From Thiohalocapsa sp963695445 (lineage in GTDB: Bacteria > Pseudomonadota > Gammaproteobacteria > Chromatiales > Chromatiaceae): 64,000 nt of DNA. Under the pieces are notes generated by a model. The model was not told the DNA's origin, did not search any database, and saw nothing but the letters and a program-made list of their open reading frames with translations. The number at the start of each line of letters is the position of its first letter. Position 1 is the first letter of the stretch. Of this stretch, positions 56,703 to 64,000 are shown one piece after another. The stretch covers positions 1-64,000 of the forward strand of contig CAVOGV010000053.1 in assembly GCA_963695445.1 (NCBI GenBank). The letters are read 5' to 3'. Made by a program: the position numbers and the translations under genes.

Positions 56703-59700
56703 ATGTACAGCGCTCTGCCAATGGTGAAGGACGCATCGGTGCGCACATCGATCGATCATCTCCTAAAGCGGTGCCTGTTGCTCGATCTGGAAACCGGCGC
56801 CGATGGTGGCGTGCACAAGATCGGCGCCATCCGCGCCGGACGGGAGTTCCGCCGGCAGGGCGCCTTCGACCTGAATCGGGCGCTGGCCGACCTGCAAGGC
56901 TTCGCCGGTGACGCCGAGTTCATCGTCGGTCACAACCTGCTCGGCCACGATCTGCCGACGCTGCGGGCGCTGGCACCCGCCTTAGGTCTGCTTGGCCGGC
57001 GCATCGTCGATACGCTCTATCTATCCCCGTTGGCCTTTCCGCAGAATCCCTATCACCGGCTGGTCAAGGACTACAAACTGGTACGCGACAGCGTGGCCGA
57101 CCCGGTGGCCGACTGCCGTCTGGCGGCGCAGATCCTGCGCGAGCAGTTCGACGAGCTGGCCAGGCGCGTGATCGCTGGCGAGGCCGACCTGATTGGCGTG
57201 TTCCAGTTCTGCTTTCGCGGGGCCACGCTGCTCGACGACAACCCGACCGGCGGTGACGGCATGGCCGCGGTCTTCCGGCTGCTGTCGGGTGACCTGCCGA
57301 ACGTCATGGGCGTCCGCGACACCTTGCTGACGCGCTGGCAAGGCCGCGCCTGCACCACCGCCGCGCCGCGGCTGATCCTGGACCACCTCCGGAACACGAA
57401 CCTGCGCCCGGTCATCGCCTACGCCGCGGCCTGGCTGCAGGTGGCCGGAGGCGACTCGGTGCTGCCGCCCTGGGTGCGACATCGGTTTCCGGCGACGCGC
57501 GGGCTGTTGAAGGCCCTGCGTGAGACGCCCTGTGCTGATCCGGGCTGTAGCTGGTGCCGCGAGACGCACGACCCGGTGCGACAGCTCAAGCGCTGGTTCG
57601 GCTTCGACGCCTTCCGCCCGGAGCCGGCCGCCGCGGACGGCGGCAGCCTGCAACAGACAGTGGTCGCGGACGGCATCGCGGATCGGTCATTGCTCGCGAT
57701 CCTGCCCACCGGCGGCGGCAAATCACTGTGCTTTCAGTTGCCGGGGCTGGTGCGGCATTTTCGGCGCGGCACCCTCACCGTTGTCATCTCGCCGTTGCAG
57801 GCGTTGATGAAGGACCAGGTGGACAACCTGGTCAAGAAGACCGGCACCACCAGCGCGGCGGCCATCTACGGCATGCTGACACCGCCCGAGCGCGGCGATG
57901 TGATGGAGCGCGTGCGCCTGGGCGATGTCGCCATCCTGTACATCTCCCCGGAGCAGTTGCGCAACCGCTCGGTCGGCAACGTATTGGCCAGCCGCGAGAT
58001 CGGCTGCTGGGTGTTCGACGAGGCCCACTGTCTGTCCAAATGGGGTCATGACTTCCGTCCGGATTATCTCTACGCGGGGCGCTTCATCCGCACCCTGGCG
58101 GAGCGCCAGCAGACCGAGATCCCGCCGGTGGCCTGTTTCACCGCCACCGCCAAGCCCGATGTCATCGCCGAGATCCTGGCCTATTTCCGCGACGAGCTGG
58201 GTCTGCAACTGCACTCCTACGAGGGCGGTGTCGAGCGCGACAACCTCGCCTTCGAGGTGCAGACGGTCAGCAAGCACGAAAAGGATGAACGTATCCACGC
58301 CATCCTCGCCGAGCACCTGACGCAGACCACCCCCGATGCGCCCGCTGATCCGGACCAGTCGGCGGGCGCCGCCGTGGTCTACGCCGCGCGCCGCAAGCGC
58401 ACCGAGGAACTGGCGGACAGCCTGATGCGCCACGGCTGGGCCGTGGCCGCCTTTCACGCCGGCATCGAAGCGCCGGAAAAGAAGCGCATCCAGGACGCCT
58501 TCGTCGCCGGCGAGCTGCAGGTCATCTGCGCGACCAATGCGTTTGGGATGGGCGTGGACAAGGAAGACGTGCGTGTCGTCATCCACGCGGACATCCCCGG
58601 CTCCTTGGAGAACTATATCCAGGAGGCCGGCCGAGCCGGGCGCGACCGCAAACCGGCCCTGTGTGTGCTGCTGTACGACGAACAGGACATCGAGGCCCAG
58701 TTCAGCCTGGAGGCCATGTCCGAGCTCAGCCGCCGCGACATCGCCGAGATCCTGCGCGGTCTGCGCCGGGCCAAGCGCGACCAGGAGGGCCGGGTGGTCG
58801 CGACCAGCGCGGAGTTGTTGCGCGACGAGCAACTGCGGCTCGGCTTCGACACCGAGGCCCGCGACGCCGATACCCGTGTGCGCATCGCCATCGCCTGGCT
58901 GGAGCGCGCCGGCCTGGTGCAGCGCGACGACAACCGCACCCGCGTCTTCCAGGGGCGACCGGCGGTGCCGAGCCTGGAGGCGGCCGAGCAAAAGATCCGC
59001 GGGCTGGGCTTGTCCGCGGCGCAGCAGGCGCGCTGGCTGGCGATCATGGACGTGATGCTCAATGCTGACCCGGACGAGGGCATCAGCGCGGACGACCTGG
59101 CGCGGCTGCCGGCCTTCGCGACTCGAAGCCTGGCGACGCACGGCGCCGGCCTGGGACCGCGGCGAGACCCCTGGCCAGCGGGTGCTGCGCACCTTGCACG
59201 ACATGGCCGGCGCCGGGCTGCTGAACAGCGGCCCGCAGTTGACCGCCTTCGTCCGGCACAAGGTCAAGGACCACTCGGCGCTGATCCTGGAGCGCGTCGC
59301 ACGGCTGGAGCGGGCCATGCTCGATGCGCTGCGCGAACAGGAGCCGGACCCCGAATCGGGAGCCTGGCTGCCCCTGTCGCTGCGGCGGCTGAATCAGCAC
59401 CTGCTCGACCAAGGCCAGCAGAGCAATCCGGAGACCCTGCGCACGCTGCTGAAGGGGCTATCCCTGGACGGCCGCGGTCTGGCCGGCGCCCGCGGCAGTC
59501 TGGACCTGCGCCAGAGCGACCGCGACCACTACCGGGTCAAGCTGCATCGCGACTGGCCGACGCTGATCGCCACCGCCGAGCGCCGCCGCGCCGTCGCCGG
59601 GCTGATCCTGCGCACCCTGCTGGCCAAGCTGCCCGCGGACGCCGGCGCGTCATCGGATCTGCTGGTCAGTTTCGGCACCGACGAGCTGACCCGCGCCCTG

Positions 59701-61962
59701 CGCGATGACCTGACCCTATCGGCCGAGGTGCGCGACCCGCTGGCGGCCATGGAGCGCGGGCTGATGTTCCTGCACGAGCACGGCGCCATCATCCTGCACG
59801 GCGGCTTTGCGGTGTTCCGCTCGGCGATGACGGTGCAACTGTTGCCGGAGGCCAAGGGCCGACGCTACAGCAAGGCGCAGTACCAGCCCCTGGCCCAGCA
59901 CTATGGCGAGCGGGTGTTTCAGATCCACGTCATGGATCAGTACGCCCGGCTGGGCGCGGAGAAGATCCGCCAGGCCCTCGGGCTGGTCACCGCCTACTTC
60001 ACGCTGGGCAAGGCGGCGTTCGTCAAGCGCTTCTTCGCCGACCGCCGCGAGATGCTGACCCGCGCCACCACCGCCGAGTCCTTCCACGCCATCGTCGACG
60101 CCCTCGGCAACCCGGCTCAGACCGAGATCGTCGCCGCCCCGGAGGACGGCAACCGGCTGGTGCTGGCCGGCCCCGGCTCCGGCAAGACCCGCGTCATCGT
60201 GCATCGCTGCGCCTACCTGCTGCGGGTGTTGCGGGTACCGGCGCATCGCATCCTGGTGCTCTGCTTCAACCGCTCCGCGGCGCTGGAACTGCGCCGCCGG
60301 CTCGCGGACCTGGTCGGCGACGATGCCCGCGGCGTCACGGTGCAGACCTATCACGGCTTCGCGATGCGCCTGACCGGCCATTCCTATGCCGAGCGGCTCG
60401 CGAACGGCGCCGAGACCGGTCCCGACTTCGACGGCCTGATCGCCGAGGCCGTGGACCTGCTCGAGGGCCGCATCGAGCTGCCCGGCATCGAGCCCGACGC
60501 CGCCCGCGACCGGCTGCTGGCGGGCTATCGGCACATCCTGGTGGACGAGTATCAGGACATCGACGCCGACCAGTACCGGCTGGTCGCGGCCATCGCCGGG
60601 CGCACCGCCGACGACGACAGCCTGACCCTGCTCGCGGTCGGCGACGACGACCAGAACATCTACGCCTTTCGCGGCGCCAGCGTCGACTATATCCGCCGCT
60701 TCCAGGCAGGACTACGACGCCGAGTTGCACTATCTGGTCGAGAACTACCGCTCCAGCGCGCACATCATCGCCGCCGCCAACGCGCTGATCGCCCACAACG
60801 GCGAGCGCATGAAGCAGGACCACCCGATCCGCATCGACCGCCGCCGCAAGGCCCAGCCCGCCGGCGGGCGTTGGGCCGGACTCGACGGACATGCCAAGGG
60901 GCGCGTGCTGCTGCTGCGCGTCGCCGACCCCGCGCATGCCAGGCCGCCGCGCTGGTCGCCCGCATCCAGGAACTGCAGCGCCTGGGCGACGGCAGTTGGT
61001 CCGACTTCGCCGTGCTCGCGCGTCAGCGCGAACTGCTGGCGCCGATCCGCGCGCTCTGCGAGCACCGACAGATCCCGGTCAGCCTGGCCCGGCGAGCTGC
61101 CGGCACTGCACCGCATCCGCGAGATCGACGCCTTCCTCGCCGCGCTCAAACAGCGCGAGCGCGAGCCGCTGACCGCCGAGGCGTTGACCGCGCTGCTGCC
61201 GCAGCACGCAAGCCCCTGGCGCGACCTGCTGGCGAGCCTGATCGACGACTGGCGCGCCGAGGCCGGCACCGCCGCTGTTCCCGCCGCCGAGATCGCCGAA
61301 TTCTGCTGGGAGACCCTGGCCGAGCAGCGCCGCGAGCGCAGTATCGGCAGCGGCGTGCTGCTCTCGACGCTGCACGGCGCCAAGGGCCTGGAGTTTCCGC
61401 ATGTGCTGATCGCCGACGGCGGCTGGGGGCGCAACGCCGCCAGACGAAGACGAACGCCGTCTCTTCTATGTCGGCATGACCCGCGCCCGAGAGACGCTGA
61501 CGCTGTTGGAACTGGCCGCCGGCAACCATCCCCACCTGCCGCTGCTCGACGGCGACTGGCTGCTGCGCGCGGAGCCGGCGGTCGAGCCCCCGCCGCCCGA
61601 GGTCCTCGCCCGCCGCTACACGCGCCTGACCCCAGCCGATCTCGATCTCGGCTACGCCGGTCGTCAGGCGCCGGACGCGCCGATCCATCGCCAACTCGCC
61701 GCGCTGAACAGCGGCGACGCGCTGACCCCGCGGCGCGACGGCGACCATCTGATGCTGTTGGATGCCGCCGGGGTTCGCAGTCGCGCGCCTGTCAAAGCGC
61801 GCCGCATCGCTCTGGTGTCCGCGCATCGAGATGATCGAGGCGATCCGCGTCGAAGCACTGCTGCGCCGCGATCGCGCCCAGGACACCGAAGCCTTCGCCG
61901 CGCGCAGCCGCTGCGAGCACTGGGAGGTGCCGCTGGTGGAGATTCGCTGGCGGGCGCGGTGA
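56703..61962 (+). CDS. Exonuclease-RecQ-UvrD three-domain DNA helicase, frameshifted
   Basis: About 1750 codons, very large. N-terminal part: DEDD-type exonuclease (LLLDLETGADGGVHKIGAI; AEFIVGHNLLGHDLPTL; DPVADCRLA). Middle: RecQ helicase (ILPTGGGKSLCFQLPG near residue 337; VFDEAHCLSKWGHDFRPDY near 438; AGRAGRDRKP near 643). C-terminal: UvrD/Rep helicase (AGPGSGKTRVIVHR near 1157; ILVDEYQDID; VGDDDQNIYAFRGA; TLHGAKGLEFPHVL; FYVGMTRARETL). The frame slips at about 59118, 60703, 60940, 61090, 61440 and 61795; each is healed by one base. Two motors of different families plus a nuclease suggest unwinding linked to degradation. Start ATG 56703 is chosen; ATG 56721 is possible. No operon partner. 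Confidence 0.83.
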
Positions 61963-62330
61963 TCCGGACTGGCGGACGGGGCGCCTCAAGACAGATTCGG
62001 CGGTTGCCCTTCCCGTAGCGCCATAGAGAAGCTCGCGGCGCTGATCCCCTGGGAGGCGCAGAGCGCGCCACAGAGTGACGCTTACGTGAGCCCGAACCCA
62101 AGCGATAATCAGTCGAGACGGTGCTCGGATTCTTGGGCGCTGGTGACTCCCGCGAGGAGATCCTGGAACGGTATCCATCCCTCGAGGGCGCCGACATCGA
62201 TGCTTGTCTGCGTTTTGCCGCCGACACCCGTCTCTGCAGGTCCTAATCACGCATGTACGTTCGCAGCGGGAATTGCTGGTCTAAGTCGCCTAGGCTTGCC
62301 AAATTTTGCCATTGACGCTAACTTGCCAGC
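61963..62330. other. Post-helicase spacer with antitoxin debris
   Basis: 368 bp between helicase stop and ParD start; holds the DUF433 remnant. The rest shows no gene. Confidence 0.5.
62121..62246 (+). pseudogene. C-terminal remnant of DUF433-type antitoxin
   Basis: A 41-codon frame with VLGFLGAGDSREEILERYP and then DIDACLRFAADTR ending at TAA 62244-62246. This matches the last half of DUF433 proteins (…VLGxLAxG-x-s-x-EEIL…). The conserved N-terminal half (signature near …GKPCIRGTRI…) is absent upstream. Debris of a VapC-like or MazE-like antitoxin module. No partner toxin seen. Confidence 0.6.
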
Positions 62331-62654
62331 ATGAGCACCATGAATATTTCCCTACCGGACTCGCTTAAGGCCTATGTTGATGAGCAGGTCGCTGGCCGCG
62401 GTTTCGGTACCAGCAGCGAGTACATGCGCGACCTGATTCGCCGGGATCAGGATCGGCGGCATTTGCGCGGACTCCTGCTGGACGGAGCCAACTCCGAGCC
62501 CGCCGGTGTCGCGGATGCTGCCTACTTCGAGGGCCTGCGCAAGCGCGTTCGCAAGGTAACCCCAAACTGCCAACCCGGCGGCGCGCCGACTAGAAGTCGG
62601 CGGTCCCAAGATAGGGTAGGGAAGGCTTGCGCCTCCCGTCCCTCCGAACCGTAA
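62331..62654 (+). CDS. ParD-like antitoxin with repeat-derived tail
   Basis: A frame of 107 codons. The first 78 residues are ParD: ribbon-helix-helix NISLPDSLKAYVDEQVAGRG, then SSEYMRDLIRRDQDR and the linker YFEGLRKRVRKV. The following residues are encoded by a palindrome-bearing repeat (CCGACTAGAAGTCGG at 62586-62600) and end at TAA 62652-62654, so the native C-terminus appears replaced. A ParE toxin would normally start right here, but none follows. The antitoxin is therefore orphaned and may no longer work as a pair. Start ATG 62331 fits the family; upstream GCCAGC is a poor site. Confidence 0.75.
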   Translation: MSTMNISLPDSLKAYVDEQVAGRGFGTSSEYMRDLIRRDQDRRHLRGLLLDGANSEPAGVADAAYFEGLRKRVRKVTPNCQPGGAPTRSRRSQDRVGKACASRPSEP

Positions 62655-62833
62655 GTGCGGTTCCCCCTCCGGTTTTTGTCCCCGGTTCTCCCCTGCTCGC
62701 TTTTCGTCCGTGCCGTCGATGCCGGAGCCTGGCGACAGAAGAGCACGACTGCCTTGAAATGGGATCCTTCGAGCCCAGGTCGATTGCGTGAGCGCGGTTT
62801 GGCGCTAAGAACTGAAGATAAGGGGAAGCTGAA
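62655..62833. other. Spacer before Cys-rich small gene
   Basis: 179 bp with no gene; ribosome site AGGGGA lies at 62821-62826 just before the next gene. A promoter is expected here. Confidence 0.4.
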
Positions 62834-62983
62834 ATGACTCTATGCCCAGTTGCCATCGCTGCCGGCTGCAAAAAGTGTCCGGCCGTTTCGTTCTGCCCAT
62901 TGAAAAGCGTCATCGGAGATTTCGAGAAGCCGGGCGAAACAGAAGCGAAGCAGGACTCCGAAAAAGCGCAGACCGTGAAGTAG
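62834..62983 (+). CDS. 49-residue Cys-rich small protein
   Basis: ATG 62834, preceded by AGGGGA, opens a 49-residue frame too short for most gene finders. It reads MTLCPVAIAAGCKKCPAVSF, then CPLKSVIGDFEKP, then a charged tail. Four cysteines in the pattern C-x7-C-x2-C-x5-C, three of them in CP or KKC-P contexts, suggest metal or iron-sulfur binding. No signal peptide. The gene ends 7 bp before a textbook terminator, which strongly supports it as a real transcription unit. I do not know the family. Confidence 0.75.
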   Translation: MTLCPVAIAAGCKKCPAVSFCPLKSVIGDFEKPGETEAKQDSEKAQTVK

Positions 62984-62990
62984 CGCTAGA

Positions 62991-63022
62991 AGTGACTGCG
63001 GATTGCTCCGCAGTCACTTTTT
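62991..63022 (+). terminator. Rho-independent terminator
   Basis: Perfect 12-bp stem AGTGACTGCGGA (62991-63002) and TCCGCAGTCACT (63007-63018), four-base loop, followed by TTTT. It terminates the Cys-rich small gene. Confidence 0.9.
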
Positions 63023-63801
63023 CCGCCAACGCGACAGTGACGTGGCTTGCGCAACGGACAATTGGCGATCCACCTGCATCCGAGGCGTTTAGCTGTGTTT
63101 TCAGGCCATCGAAAAATTGGCGCCGGCTCCACCCCCTGACCAGCACCTGAATTCCCGTGCGCGCCTTCGGAGGACGTACACTAGACGGCGCTCGATGTTG
63201 CTGAACTCTTATCCGTGCGCCGATACAGCCGGAGCAGCCGCCCAGGGCCCTGCGGCGAATCACGCGCCGACGCCGCCGAGATCTCGGCGACATGACGATC
63301 GATTGCCTCCCCGGCGACGTCGAACGGCGACGGCCCGGTGACCGCGCGCCGGGTCTCGGCCTTGCGTGCCTGCTCCAGGTCTAAGCAGACGGTCCGGACT
63401 GCGGACCTGCCCCAGGTGCGCCTGCGGTTCTCGCTACCCCTGGGGTCAGTTTTCGCATCGTTCGCCATGTGACAACGTGCTTGGGTGCGTGGCGCGTCGT
63501 GCAACAACTCGGGAACTGGCCCCGCTGACGGCCCCGACCCGGTTGATGGACCCCTGACCCCTGTGAGCAGGTGATCGAGGCATCAATTGAGGGCGGCAGT
63601 CGCATGCACGGGGTCTCCTGAGCAGTTTGTTCGGCCATCAGGGGCGATGACCTCCCTTGATTGTTAACGTTTGCTTTAGAAAACCTTCGCAACATATTTT
63701 TTGGAAAGTTGAGCTGGAAATACCTCAGCTTTCGGCGCCGTTTCTAGGCCGCGGAGCTTTCGACAGGCGCTCGGTCGGCCGCACGATTTCAGGAGCTATC
63801 C
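63023..63801. other. Gene-poor interval near right edge
   Basis: About 780 bp. The longest frames on either strand are basic and lack recognisable domains. Around 63433 and 63550 the phrase CCCCTGGGGTCAG and its relatives look like repeat debris. The A+T-rich part 63655-63720 is the probable promoter of the next gene. Confidence 0.4.
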
Positions 63802-64000
63802 ATGACCAGATCGATAGCGATACTCGTTATCCTTGGCACGCTGGCCTTCGCCTCGGCAACGCCCGCGGCCCCGGTCCTGCAGCACGCGCCCGCGACGGAG
63901 AACGCCGAGATCCGCGTCTCCGTCTCCGAGCTTGCCCCCGACCGGAGCTACTGGGCCACCATCGTGCCCATTGACGCCGCGCCCGGTGCATACGACGAAT
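63802..64000 (+). CDS. Secreted protein, partial at right edge
   Basis: First 66 residues. ATG 63802 has AGGAG seven bases upstream; the N-terminus is a signal peptide (IAILVILGTLAFASATPAAP) and the mature part starts VLQHAPATENAEIRVSVSEL. No domain can be named from this length. The gene continues beyond the window. Confidence 0.8.
   Translation, partial: MTRSIAILVILGTLAFASATPAAPVLQHAPATENAEIRVSVSELAPDRSYWATIVPIDAAPGAYDE

Noticed and set aside
57723..59318. 531-codon minus-strand frame
   Set aside because: Antisense to RecQ motifs; no domain of its own.
63181..63507. 108-codon minus-strand frame with MANDAKTDPRG
   Set aside because: No family, no ribosome site, and not conserved-looking; left as unassigned gap.
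1..64000. tRNA or rRNA genes
   Set aside because: Scanned for the conserved GGTTCGANTC-type T-loop with a CCA end and for rRNA text; none convincing.

Overview
The window is high-GC DNA from a Gram-negative bacterium. TamA/TamB, an RND pump, MipA/OmpV, OmpA, Rap1a-like and YgiW/BOF proteins point to a gammaproteobacterium. I would guess a Chromatiales-like (purple-sulfur or related) lineage, but no marker gene here proves that. I see no rRNA, tRNA, CRISPR array, phage or conjugative module.

Layout. 1-4.4 kb: a FixL/FixJ-type two-component pair diverges from a secreted BOF/YgiW protein and a MipA/OmpV porin-like protein; a broken nucleotidyltransferase (MNT) gene with a tiny partner follows. 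4.6-9 kb: RND efflux operon (membrane-fusion lipoprotein plus pump). 9-12.5 kb: LysM protein, an RND gene fragment, a Uma2 nuclease and a decayed membrane gene. 12.5-21.7 kb: CASTOR/POLLUX-type channel, lipase lipoprotein, DUF481 outer-membrane protein, a RAYT transposase between inverted REP-like repeats, a beta-helix protein and DUF2252. 22-31.7 kb: urea transporter and DUF1576 protein (divergent), diguanylate cyclase, GltS plus TerB, Anbu-type peptidase and an SLC13/RCK permease. 31.9-40.8 kb: glycine-zipper lipoprotein, Rap1a-like protein, DUF1269, AI-2E permease and a TamA-TamB-TVP38 operon. 41.3-48.6 kb: second GltS followed by a TAXI solute-binding lipoprotein, Na/Pi cotransporter, di-haem peroxidase and DUF4892-OmpA. 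48.6-56.2 kb: tandem palindromic repeats, an MBL hydrolase, a HAF-repeat secreted protein, a CadC-like regulator and a class C beta-lactamase-fold hydrolase. 56.7-62 kb: a very large exonuclease-RecQ-UvrD fusion helicase. 62-64 kb: toxin-antitoxin debris, a 49-residue Cys-rich protein with a strong terminator, and the start of a secreted protein.

Two features run through the whole window. First, at least fifteen conserved genes are interrupted by single-base frame changes, many in short homopolymers, while the protein on both sides stays well conserved. This looks more like indel errors in the assembly than mass gene decay, so I give whole-gene coordinates and state where the frame breaks. 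Second, the gaps between genes carry several families of dispersed palindromic repeats and two stray pieces of RND pump gene, which suggests active repeat spread and recombination. The gene content is dominated by membrane transport (glutamate-type, urea, phosphate, anion, potassium-type, drug efflux) and envelope biogenesis.
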